Assembly: GCA_001600095.1 (NCBI GenBank)
Contig: BCIX01000005.1
Location: 750,523-814,522 of the forward strand
Direction of reading: 5' to 3'
From: Bullera alba
Taxonomy: Eukaryota; Basidiomycota; Tremellomycetes; Tremellales; Bulleraceae
DNA: 64,000 nucleotides
In this document: in pieces, positions 34,320 to 44,603 of the stretch
Layout: each line of letters begins with the position of its first letter
Numbering within the stretch: position 1 is the first letter of the stretch
Position numbers and translations under genes: made by a program
Notes under the pieces: generated by a model
Seen by the model: only the letters and a program-made list of their open reading frames with translations
What the model was told of the DNA's origin: nothing
The model's database searches: none

Positions 34320-35159
34320 GATAAACGATGAAATCTGGTTCTAGGTGAGTTACGAGCACGAGTGATGACTGACGAGTGAGTGATGCTTGGTGTGATTGTG
34401 GTCATCTAAATCTGTCTTGTCGCAGGCTTATATACCCTCAGAGGGGGTAGACATGCTCCCAGCTTGCGGCAAGTCGAGCAGGAGCAAGACCGGCCGCCTT
34501 ATACCGCCTCCACCCTTCCTTTCCTCTTTCCTCTTTGTGCTAACTATCTCAACTTCTAGTCTCTCTGGTCCATTCACGCCTTAGAGATTCTCGTAGAGAA
34601 GCTGATCTCCATGACCGATGGCCGAGTGAGAGAAGGAGGACAGGAGACAAGTCGAACGGAAGGGCAAATGCCAAACGAATGCTCAGAAAGGATAGCGAAA
34701 CGCGAAAGCGATGTGAAACCGGTAGATCAGTTGTCGACTGACACTAGCCTGCGATCGACAATCTAAAATCTTCTTCGACTTGAAACGAGGAGCAGTCCTT
34801 ACATCTGCTCGCTACAGAAGCTCCTTGTACGACTCGCTTACGCTGTATCCGAGCGAGAAGCTCAAAGGTCAGAAGCGCGAAGAGACGTTATCGACTCTCG
34901 ATGCTGTGACAAGTTTCGGATCAGCCGGGGGTCGTTGTCACGAGATGAAACGGCTGGCGCCGGGATAGGCTCTTGTGCTCATCGATGACCAGCGACTCGC
35001 AGCACATGTCAAGGACTCATCGTCAACGCATCTCTCTTCACCATATGCATCGGCATTCTCCTCATCAGTCTACTGGCAGCCTTCCCCTCGTCCTCCTCCT
35101 TTCCTATTCCGAACACCTAGTCAGCTCTGCTGTGGCAATGACGAAGTCTGAACTCGGAC
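34320..35159. other. Spacer between array members C and D
   Basis: About 840 bp. No coding frame resembling the family. Promoter of C is at the left end. Confidence 0.45.
34427..34434 (-). promoter_or_regulatory. TATA box of member C (TATATAAG)
   Basis: Consensus TATA element 108 bp upstream of the ATG at 34319. Confidence 0.6.
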
Positions 35160-35453
35160 TCAATGACCATTGGCCCCATTGGTGGTCGCAGCGCTCACGG
35201 TCACCGTCACAGAGTCACCTCGCGCGAGGTCCCTCTGGGTTTTGGCGCCACTGACATCTCCGTATTGCACCCATCGACTTCCGTCAGGTGCGGCGTTTCC
35301 TTGCTCGTACAGTGACCCGGGCGCTGTCCCCGTCTTCACCCACCCATCCTGGGTGTTGGTGAGCTCGAGGTCCTGGCCGGCTCTGACAAAAAACACACCC
35401 CCCGTACAAGCGATGCTCGAGGTGTTACTGCTGGTGTGACTGTAGTTGGACAT
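35160..35453 (-). CDS. Small tandem-family protein D (97 aa), unknown function
   Basis: Intronless, ATG at 35453. Key blocks are SSIACTGGVFFVRAGQDLEL, TNTQDGWVKTG, EQGNAAPDGSRW and the ending RDLARGDSVTVTVSAA plus a short NGANGH tail. It aligns gaplessly to member E with about 50 of 86 positions identical by my count, and the DNA of the central block is also close, so D and E are a recent duplicate pair. The DGSRW and GDSVTVTV positions correspond to NSRRF and GDSLTVTP in B and C. No signal peptide. TATA-like CTATAAAAG lies 73 bp upstream, and CAATCACC lies about 18 bp before the ATG. Confidence 0.74.
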   Translation of the reverse strand: MSNYSHTSSNTSSIACTGGVFFVRAGQDLELTNTQDGWVKTGTAPGSLYEQGNAAPDGSRWVQYGDVSGAKTQRDLARGDSVTVTVSAATTNGANGH

Positions 35454-36362
35454 CGTGGTTGTCTACTTGGTGATTGTGAGAAGGCTGTTGATTGTGACTT
35501 AAGAGGCTCCCCGAAGCCGTCGTCCCTTTTATAGATCGAGGATTGCTTGTCGCTATGCAGACTAGCAAGTTCCATTTCGAGGTCTTCGGTGATCGCTTCG
35601 ACACAACTCACATGAGACGGCGTCGCCAGCCTTAAAGGAGGCTTGAGATAAGCGATGACGACAGTAAACGCTCGTGTCCTTTCAGGCTCAACTATCGCTC
35701 TATCGGCACAGCGAGTTGATCCTTTGTCGATTGGTTTCTAGAGTCACCGAATGTCAGAGATTGCGCAATCTGCAGTACAGGCAGCCTTCGTCGTATCCTC
35801 TATATCACTCACTCCAATGTAGTTCTGACTCGTGAGCGTGCTATTCTTGTCTTCTAATTCGATCGGCGTGCAGTCTCTATCCTGGTGAAAGGTCGAAGGG
35901 ACTCGCCGATACATCGATACGAGGCCTGCGTCATGTAGACCAGAGGGCGACGAGGGGACCGACTTCTACACGTTTGGAAAACGGTCGCCTGTAATCATCA
36001 TGTTTAGCGTATCAGCCTCGCCACGAGTCCAGTGAGGTTGTGATCTGGTCAATCCGCTAGCCACGGCGATGGAGAGATGCCTCGCGCTTCTGACCGAGAC
36101 AACAAAGCCAAGGACGTCGGCAAGTGGAAACTCGGAGTGCTAGACCAGCGTACTGTCTGCAGGGCATCTACAGATCAACGATGACGACGGTGATGATCCG
36201 TCTACACCCTATCTTGTTCAGTTAGTCATCTCCACCGCTTGCATTAGCATTCAGACTCATCCGCATCGGCATAGTGCCTTCTATCTGTACTCATCTCCTC
36301 TCCATCCGAAAGCAGTCCCCGATCCCCTACGCGCGCGGTGCCCGTAGACCCGCTTGGTCTCT
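35454..36362. other. Spacer between array members D and E
   Basis: About 910 bp without a recognisable gene; promoter of D at the left end. Confidence 0.45.
35526..35534 (-). promoter_or_regulatory. TATA box of member D (CTATAAAAG)
   Basis: Consensus TATAAAA core 73 bp upstream of the ATG at 35453. Confidence 0.6.
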
Positions 36363-36632
36363 CTATGTCTGATCCACAGTCACCTCAACGTACTTGTTGA
36401 CGCCAAGGTCAGTCTGCGTCTTGGCGGAATTGACATTGCCGAAGGATACCCATCGACTGCCATCGGGTGCGGCGTTTCCTTGCTCTTGAAGGGTGCCGGA
36501 AGCCGATCCCTCCTTAGTCCATCCGTTTTCGGTGTTGGTGAGCTTGCAACGCTGGCCGTTCCTGACCGTGAAGGACCCGGCAGAGCAGGACACGACCGAT
36601 GTGTTGCGGCTTGCGTGAGTGTATGAAGTCAT
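36363..36632 (-). CDS. Small tandem-family protein E (89 aa), unknown function
   Basis: Intronless, ATG at 36632 in the leader CAATCACCATG, the same as member B. Key blocks are SVVSCSAGSFTVRNGQ, TNTENGWTKEG, EQGNAAPDGSRWVSFGN and the ending DLGVNKYVEVTVDQT. Closest to D. Instead of the GDS-x-TVT ending of its paralogues it has NKYVEVTV. No signal peptide or membrane segment. TATA-like CTATATAAT lies 87 bp upstream. Function unknown; small soluble beta-rich protein by inference. Confidence 0.74.
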   Translation of the reverse strand: MTSYTHASRNTSVVSCSAGSFTVRNGQRCKLTNTENGWTKEGSASGTLQEQGNAAPDGSRWVSFGNVNSAKTQTDLGVNKYVEVTVDQT

Positions 36633-37454
36633 GGTGATTGTGACGGAGTGCTGTTGTTGTGTCGAGTGTGTTGGAAAGGTGTATAGAGTCGAAAGAGCTT
36701 TTGCTTCTAGTCCTTGAGATTATATAGTCCCAATTTCAGAAGCCTCCAGAGATGCGGAAGGTCCATATCGCTGCAGCATCGGCGTTAGAAGACTGCACTA
36801 TCCGTATGAGAAGGTGCGCTCGGAGGCTTGGGCCAGGCCTGCGTTGTTGTTCCCTTGAGGCCTGAAGGCCTCGCGAGAGCCCCGGGCTTCCACATTGTAG
36901 GAAGGCGGTCGCTATCCTTTCAGGTGGCAGCGCACGACACCGTCGAAATGACGCAGATATGGTGGTCGTAAGCGATGCTGGTCCGAATCTTTGACTGTGG
37001 AATCCTGTAGTGGGGGCACTCTTCTTGTTGTCTTTTGATTCGATTGCCCTATTGTGACATCAAAATCGGATGGGAGACTGTCGATGCCACGATGTTGAGG
37101 TTCTATCCAGCGGATGGCTTGCCGGTATTTCTCAAGTGTCGGCCAGGCTTTTGTCGACAAAACTGTTGTTGTTGAGAGCAGTTCCAAGGGCTCCAGTGAG
37201 TGAGGCTGTGAGGGGCAAGCAAGGGGGCAGGGCGTTGTGAGGGCGTCAGGGCGACAGCAGAGTGACAGAGTTCACTTCCCACGGTGTGGTCCAACAGTGA
37301 TTTCGCTTTTCATCCCGACGGAAACACCAGTCTGCTATTCTGAGCAGGCGACTTGACTGCGTGGCAACTGCGTGGTATGACGAAGGGTTCTGATCGCTGT
37401 CTCCTCGACTGTGTTCACTTCCAATCTGATTAATCAAGATCGTCCTCACTCATC
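36633..37454. other. Intergenic, divergent between member E and a small membrane protein gene
   Basis: About 820 bp shared upstream region. Open frames here show no recognisable protein. Confidence 0.45.
36719..36727 (-). promoter_or_regulatory. TATA box of member E (CTATATAAT)
   Basis: TATA element 87 bp upstream of the ATG at 36632. Confidence 0.55.
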
Positions 37455-37894
37455 ATGGCGTAAGTAGGCGGTGATGGGCGCTACTCCAAGCTGCACTGCT
37501 GACGGTATCTTGCAGGTCAGCATGGGAGGTCATCAGCTCGAGCATGATGCTCGTCATCTTCCTCGCAGTCTGCTGTAAGTCGTTCTACACCATCAAACAT
37601 CCTATGCTGACGAAGGTGGCTATAGTCGCGGCAGTCAAAGTCTCTGGAGCCCTGAGCTCTTCCACATCCCAGACCCGCAACAGTCTGCAGAAACAGGGCG
37701 TCACGTATCAGGATGGCAAACTATCAGTGAAAACCGACCGAGCTGCGCCCTCTCGACAGGAATACATCGCCTCGACGCAGAGAGCTTTCGAGAAGGGAGC
37801 CAAGACCATGAGTCAGCACCCGGAGGCATTCAGAATGGGACCCAGCAAGAGCGATAGCGAGCCGGTTGCAGTGAGCAGTGTTGAGACTCCGTGA
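37455..37894 (+). CDS. Small single-pass membrane protein, unknown
   Basis: Three exons. ATG-GC at 37455, then a short intron, then GTCAGC and so on gives MASAWEVISSSMMLVIFLAV as the start; the next splice yields VCFAAVKVSGALSSST. Residues 11-30 form one membrane helix. The rest is soluble: KQGVTYQDGKLSVKTDRAA and REYI/KGAKTMSQHPEAF-type helices. No family recognised. The stop TGA is at 37892-37894. The same spot is also a good splice donor (GTGAGTGG): splicing to the acceptor near 38000 would replace the stop by a basic tail, GEKKGFRRTKKLA. Which end is used cannot be told from DNA alone. About 100 residues; membrane location inferred. Confidence 0.6.
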
Positions 37895-38133
37895 GTGGTG
37901 ATGGTCAATTTCGTTCACCCCCCTACTCCGCTACTGCCACGCCTATATCTTCGCAAGCTTCTCCTACCTAGTACAACTGCTGAAATCAGTGGATTTAGGG
38001 AGAAGAAAGGCTTCAGGAGGACAAAGAAACTTGCGTAGAGCCTCATAAAGCGATACAAGGTTGAATATGACATACAACGTGTTCAAGGCATAGTCCATTA
38101 GTTCAGAGTCGATCCTCTCTCATATCTCAGGCA

Positions 38134-39943
38134 TCATCGCCTCGCTTTGGGTTTCGGCTTCTTCTGCCGCATTGCAACCTTTGATGGAGCTGCTGTTCCA
38201 GCGCCGCCCATGCCCAGTCCGACTTTCGGTTTGCAGGTGTTGCACCACCACTTGCCAGTCGGAGGTGTGGTCATGCCCACGCAGGGAAGGTGGAACCACT
38301 CGTGCGGACATTCCTCGTTCTGTGAGTTGATCAGCACAAATAACCACCTCGCTTAGAAGTCGATAGACGCTACTGACCTCACAACCGATCATCTGTGGCA
38401 AGTTAGCTTGCTTTTTTCCTAATCAGTTTCGCCTGACTCACCTGGCCACAAGAGACTTGATTGCAATAGCAATATCGAGGCTCGTTACTGAGATCGAGCT
38501 TGATTAGCGACCTTTCCGCATGGAGGACCAGTGCTCCACTCACGGATCGATATCGACGTCCGAGGGGATGACAATCCACCCATTAGCCTCTGCGGCGCTG
38601 AGCACCGGTTCCGGTTCTTTTTTGTTATTCTTCCTTCCTCGACCCCGACCCTTCTTCCTCCTAGCACCACCGCCACCAAGTCCAATGATAACGTCTCCTT
38701 CCTCTTCTACCGGAACAGCATTTTCATCCGTGGGCAGGTTGAGCGACACATCCACTGCGGTCGACGGATTTGTATCGACTCGCAAGCCAAGTAAGATCGA
38801 GGCCTCTTGTGTCGAGAGAGCAGAATCCAGTGCTCGGATGTGTCGGTCGATCTGGTAATTATAGTCAGCTGGGAATTAGAGATCACGATGACAGCGGCTT
38901 ACAGCATTATAAGCGCCGATAGCCACAGCGACTTTCTCCTCCCCGTTCCTGACTAGATCCTTGACCAGCCTGCCGATTGAGGGAAGCAGGTCGGAAGGCC
39001 GGCCGGCTGATGCCGACTGCTCTCCACGGGCCCTCGAGGGTTTTGACGGACCCGCATCGTCCTCTTGTCCCGGTACCTTCCGCTGACCCGAAGGAGAGAG
39101 GTTCGCATCCACAGCTCCATTCTGATCCGTGCTGTCACCCTCAATCCCTCCCGGCGTGCTCTTGCCAGGGGTGCTCGGAAAGTGGTTTCGATCAGACGTC
39201 GGCCAATCATCCTCTACCAGCCCGATCCGAGCGGGCAGCAGGAGACCCCCTTGACCATCGGGCAAAGGCACACCGAGAGCTTCAGCCGCCGGACCATTCT
39301 CCGATATGATATCGGGTACGCCTTCCACACTTGGCCGAGGAGGAGTCTGCCGTGCAGATTCTTCTGGCATGTTGGGTATGGTCTCTTCCTTTGCCTCTGA
39401 CTGGACTTCGAGCGTCGTTGTATCCTGATCCGCATCCTGATCCCGCTTCGGTAATCTCAGACCGATGTATTCTCGTATCAAAGCTTGCAGCTTGTCCGCT
39501 TGGACTGAAAACACTAGGTCAGTCACTGAGGTTTGAAGTAAGCCCAGGTCATGCAACTTACTCGTACACCCATCATCCAGCTCTCTTAGCAAGCGGAAGT
39601 TTCGGTGTAGCTCCAAGGGCAGCTGCTCGACCATCTCGTAGTGGTCCGCCGCAAATTCGTGCCATGCTTCCAGCTCTTTCTCAGGGTCAATCTCTTCCGG
39701 TGCAGGTGGCTCTTTGGCTTCCTCTGAAGCCGTTACTGGCGCCTCTCCGCTTGTCTCCTCGTTGGCTGGTTCTTCATCCGCAGGTGCGACTTCCACTGCT
39801 TCCTCCCCGGCCCTCGTCCGTCTCCGTTTTGCCGGTCGAGCTGAGGAAGATGGAGTGGCTACAGAGTCGCGCTTGTTCCCATTTGATCTACTCTGTGTTG
39901 GAGCTTGTGGTGTGACGATTAGGTTCAGAGACTTGCGGGCCAT
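38134..39943 (-). CDS. ING-family PHD chromatin protein (Yng1/Yng2 type)
   Basis: ING proteins are H3K4me3-reading subunits of histone acetyltransferase or deacetylase complexes (NuA3, NuA4, Rpd3 types). The ATG at 39943 gives MARKSLNLIVTPQAPTQSRS and a Lys/Arg nuclear patch (RPAKRRRTR). The ING N-terminal helices read WHEFAADHYEMVEQLPLELH and RNFRLLRELDDGC, and after an intron LQALIREYIGL. A long disordered middle holds many acidic and Pro residues. The C-terminal PHD is assembled from three small exons: RYCYCNQVSCGQMIGCENEE, CPHEWFHLPCVGM, and GKWWCNTCKPK, the full Cys4-His-Cys3 set with the ING signature CPxEWFHxxCVG. The basic tail (RQKKPKPKARR) ends at 38134. Which ING paralogue (Yng1, Yng2 or Pho23) cannot be decided. 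Gene models in the PHD exons are secure. Confidence 0.92.
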
Positions 39944-41057
39944 AGCGCCGGACACCTGCTCTACTCGGTACAGCACTCGATAGCAACCAGTCAGCTGTAG
40001 TTATGTCACGTCCATCGACCACCATCAGCCACCACCCGACCATCGACCAAGACTTTAGAACTGAAACACGCGAGATTGAATGCGACCTCCACCTTCATTT
40101 TAGGCGCGTGACAATGACGACCTCCATCCAACCGCGTGCCTGTTTTGTTGTTTACCTCCGATCCCACTGTTTCAGGGTTTCAGGGTAGCTCAGGGTGGAC
40201 CCCGTTTCAGGTTTCGAGTTGCGCCCCCCGGGGGGTCAGAGCGTAAACAAACCGTCAGATGAGGTGTATCGACGGGATGATGGAGATGTTAGTCTAGGAT
40301 GCTGGATGGCCATGGTAGGATGCTGCCTGATGCTGCAATGGGTGGATCGAGTGGAGGGTAACAGTGGAGCTGGTGATGGAGGGTGATGGTGATCACGAAT
40401 GTAATGACAGTGACGAGAGGTCGATCTTGAAGAGATTCATTCGTCTCCAAAATACCATTCATCGCACGATCATCCTTCACAGACATCTGAAACGAACACC
40501 GCCGAGCTAGTTCCGGTCCCGTGACAGCTCCACTCAAAGCACTCCCGCACAGTCAGACACACCTCATCCTCCCTTTGAGATATCGATCCGACACCCTTTA
40601 GCGTTCCCATTCAATCCTACCGCCATACCTCGATATCGCGAGACCAAACCACACTCCTTCACGCTCATTGCCGCTCAAGCCAACTTGCTCACGTTCATTA
40701 CCATCCCCCGCACGAACTCGTTTCGTTTGTGAGTCAACCGACCGGGGCTGGTAATGTTAATTTAGCTGATCGGGCCATTCAACAGAAGCAAGACACTGGG
40801 CTAGCCAATTGGCCTTGTTTGCACTAGCCCAACAGATTGTCTTGCCTGTATCGACACCTTTGAGTCGGTGAATCACCTACACTTCACTTCGCCGGCGATC
40901 CTCGGACTCTACACTCGACTCATCGTCTGCTGCGGTGTCCTCGCTTTCCTCGCACTGGCTGCGCAAGTCCCTGGTCTGAACGTAACTCGAAGGAACCTTA
41001 GAATATCGGGATCGCAGCGCAACCTCATCAACGCAACACTACCTCAGCGACAGCATC
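39944..41057. other. Divergent intergenic region with GC palindrome
   Basis: About 1.1 kb between the ING gene and the one-pass surface protein. It contains three TTTCAGG-like copies at about 40170-40215 and the palindrome CCCCCCGGGGGG at 40224-40235. No coding exon recognised. Confidence 0.45.
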
Positions 41058-42577
41058 ATGCTCGTACAAGCTCTATCACTCCCCTTAGTCCTTCTCCCCT
41101 CAGTCGTTATCGCTCATACGCATGGAAACCTGCCAAGGCCGCATCACGTTGCGCGTCATGGTCAGCTGGCCAACAGGGGCCGCGGGGCATTCGATGCAGA
41201 ACTTGCCCCTCGACAGAATAGCGGAGTAATTGGAGGACTTCTCGATCCCAATGCGGAGAGCTCAGCGGGTCAAAGTGTGAGTGCCTGTCTCGAACGGCCA
41301 GATGCCTTCCATCAGACCCCCTCTGATCTCAATTTCAGTCAGTCGCAGGAACTTCGGCTGTCGTAACTACTCGACCACCCCTCTCTCCAACTGCTCGACC
41401 GACAGCAACGAGCCGACCTGTCACTCCCACATCAGCCTCAGACGACGATGATGACAACATCGCAAGTTCTCTCTCAGCTTCGGCCAGTCCAACTGGCTCT
41501 GCATCATCAGTTCGTCCGACAATGGTTAATGGCAGTGAGTTGGCACAGAGTATCCACTACCAGAGGCGCAGAGACCAGTACTGATCAACATGTAGCCTCA
41601 ATACTGAGTCATTCAAGCTCGAACATCTCATCCGCTACCATATCATCGTCCGCTTCAGCCGTTTCCAGTGCCAGTGAAGCTGAAAGCAGCCAGTGAGTCA
41701 GATGGATTGGCGGGGACAGCACTGCTTCTAGGCAAAAGTCCTGACGGCATCTCGTAGGATCACAAGCATCTCAACCAACGCTGAAGGTTCGGCTGTGGTG
41801 GTCATCAAAACCCTCACTGCCTCGGCATCTGCTTCCGAAGCCAACAGTAGTGACGCGGCGAGCACGGGTGATGATAAGAAGAAGGACGATGATAAAGGCA
41901 TATCCACAGGAGCTATCATCGGTATCGCTGTCGGAGCAGGCGTTGCGATCATTCTCCTGATTGCATGTGCCGTGTGGAGGATGAGGCGTCGAGGTCACGA
42001 TGAGGATGAGGCCATCAGATGGTGAGTTGGTCCTCAGTCGTCTTAGAAAGTTTAGCTGAAGGCTCTCCAGGCCCGAGCTCAACCGTCATGGCGACTCTAC
42101 CGTCCACCATGCCCTTCCAGCAAGGCAGACAGGCCAACATGGAATCGAGACGAACCCCTTGGTAAGTTCAACTCGAAGGTAAACAGAGCGCGACACTGAC
42201 AGTCTGCCCAGGAGCGTTCTCTGTCCACCTCGTCTTCGCTTTTCGCTGCCTCTACGATGCCCCCTCCTTCGGCTCATTCCGCTGCACCTATGGCTTTGAA
42301 CGGCTCTGCCTTTGGTGCCGCTTCGTCACTTGAGGATTACGATTACAATGAGAAGATGTCGCCACCTCTGCCCATCGAAGAGCCTCAGCGATCTGCAGGC
42401 CACACTCCTCCAGCATATGGCCACGACGACGATTATGCCAATATGCCTCCTCAGGTACAGATGCAGGCGATGCCGGTCTTGGGATACAATGGCTATGACT
42501 CGGAAACCGACGATACTCGAGGTCCTCAGATGGGCATGGCACCCGGTGCCCATGGAGTATCGCAGTATCAGGGTTGA
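41058..42577 (+). CDS. Mid2/Wsc-like single-pass surface protein
   Basis: The ATG at 41058 opens a signal peptide (MLVQALSLPLVLLPSVVIAH). The outside part is rich in Ser/Thr and Ala (SSASAVSSASEAESSQ, TASASASEANSS), as expected for a heavily O-mannosylated stalk. A single membrane segment reads GAIIGIAVGAGVAIILLIAC, followed at once by the stop-transfer WRMRRRGHDED. The cytosolic tail, about 180 residues, is spread over three exons and rich in Pro, Met, Tyr and Gln (DYNEKMSPPLPIEEP), ending at the TGA 42575-42577. This layout matches fungal wall-stress sensors of the Mid2/Wsc type, but there is no WSC or other named domain, so the sensor role is inference. An early exon border near 41275-41400 is uncertain. 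Confidence 0.72.
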
Positions 42578-42995
42578 CCGTAGTTGTACCGGATGGTCAA
42601 CGGAGCAGCAAAGCTTGACCTTGGTCAAGGAAGCCGAGGCGCCGATTCGGGGGAAATGGCTGGTCCAACGACCGATATCCTCTATGATGTCGACTATATA
42701 GTATATACTCAGCTTTTTCATGTATACCATCCTCTGGGCCTTCTTGCTGAGAGTCTCGCTTCTCATGCTAGGCGTGTCGGTGCAGTCGAGACAGGCGGCT
42801 ACAGGCTGCGACTACGGACTACAAGCAGATGGCCGATTGTGCGGAGGACGCGTCACGTGGCGCGCGCCGCGTCGACTTCCGAGCAGCGAGCGGGATCTCG
42901 ATGCAACATTACCAGCTCGCAACTTGCTCGCTCTTTCCTACCGAGTTCCTTCACGTATCATCACCCTATCACACACACGGTTCGGTCTTCCAATC
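42578..42995. other. Intergenic upstream of RFC4
   Basis: About 420 bp in tandem arrangement. A TATA-like stretch (CTATATAGTATATACTC) occurs at about 42692-42710. No coding exon recognised. Confidence 0.45.
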
Positions 42996-44447
42996 ATGCC
43001 TGAAGGCTCGTCGTCCAAAGGGAAGATGCCTGTCTCCGCAACGGCAAAGCACGCCGATGCGGAAGGGTACGAAATGCCATGGTAAGTATTTCTAACGATT
43101 TTTCGTGGACGTCCCAACATGGGCAGACAGCTTCAGTCGGAACGCTTAGCTGACCTGATCGTCGCGTAGGGTGGAGAAGTATAGGCCGGTCCTACTGGAA
43201 GATATCGTCGGAAATAGCGATACAGTGGAGCGACTCAAGGTGATTGCTCAAGATGGCAATGTCCCCCATATCATCATCTCTGTGAGTTTTGTCAGCCTTG
43301 CGCATGCTCGCAGCGATATGTGGTAGGCGATGAACTAAGCGGTTGCTGATTCAAATGTATAGGGTATGCCAGGTATCGGCAAGACGACCTCGATACATTG
43401 TCTAGCACATGCTTTACTCGGAGACGCTTATAAGGAAGGCGTACTGGAGCTAAACGCCTCGGACGAGAGGTGAGCAGCTTAACCGACCTTTTTTGTAAGG
43501 GATGTAGCTGATGGCGAACTATCGCATAGAGGTATCGACGTAGTGAGGAACAAGATCAAGAGCTTTGCCCAAAGAAAAGTCACCTTACCCGCTGGACGAC
43601 ACAAGATTATCATTCTGGACGAAGCTGATTCGTGCGTCCGTTTCATGATTTCACGTTTCTTCAAGCTGATCCCATCATGTAGAATGACGGCTGGAGCACA
43701 GCAAGCGCTGCGTCGAACAATGGAGATATACTCTAACACGACCCGTTTCGCCCTCGCTTGCAACATGTCCAACAAGATCATCGAGCCTATACAGTCGCGA
43801 TGTGCCATTTTGCGATATAGCAAGTTGAGGGACGCCGAGGTCTTGAAGCGTCTGCAGGAGATTTGCGAGATGGAAGATGTGGGTCGACAACATCCCGAGA
43901 GATTTTCATAGCTGATACTTCCTGATCATTAGGTCAAGCACAACGATGAGGGCCTTGCAGCGTTGATTTTCACTGCAGAGGGAGACATGCGACAAGCCAT
44001 CAACAATCTCCAGTCGACGTGGTCCGGTTTCGGCTTTGTGTCCCAAGACAATGTCTTCAAGATCTGTGATCAGCCGCACCCATTGGAGATCAGACGAATG
44101 ATCAAGTTCTGTCAGCAGGGCAACATAGACCAAGCGCTGGCCCGTATCGACAAGCTCTGGGGTGATGGCTACAGCGCGGTCGATATCGTGACTACGGTGT
44201 TTCGGGTCGTCAAAGGGATGGACGACCTGCCAGAGTATACCAAATTGGAGTTCATCAGGGTGAGTAGGCAAAGGTCATTCTGAGCGGTGGTATTGTGATC
44301 TGTCAGAAGCTTACACTGAGACGTTCGTAGGAGATTGGCTGGACGCATATGCGTATTCTAGAAGGTGTGGGAACACTGGTGCAGCTGGGCGCGATGATCG
44401 CGAGGCTGTGTAGGATGTCTCTACCGCCAGGCATGCTAAAGATTTAG
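42996..44447 (+). CDS. RFC4: Replication factor C small subunit Rfc4 (human RFC2 type)
   Basis: A clamp-loader ATPase that loads PCNA onto DNA in replication and repair. The ATG at 42996 gives a short Ser/Lys-rich lead, then [17 protein letters not shown]. Walker A is [20 protein letters not shown], with the MPGIGKT variant that marks this subunit. [19 protein letters not shown] and [20 protein letters not shown] (Walker B, DEAD box) follow, then [20 protein letters not shown] with the SRC arginine-finger motif. The collar domain has [29 protein letters not shown] and the final [20 protein letters not shown]. The stop is at 44445-44447. Six or seven exons; all splices keep frame. Convergent with the RNA polymerase gene, 156 bp apart. 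Confidence 0.95.
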
Positions 44448-44603
44448 GATGGCCCTCATAGTAGAACATCCGCGCAGTATGCACGATGACTCGACATGCG
44501 ACATAACGCTCAGCTGATCGAAGCAATGGGTTGTGATTCATCGAAGTAGCATTACAATCTAAGAGGTTTCATGTCTCTCCCTTAGCCCCGCTCGGATTAC
44601 AGA

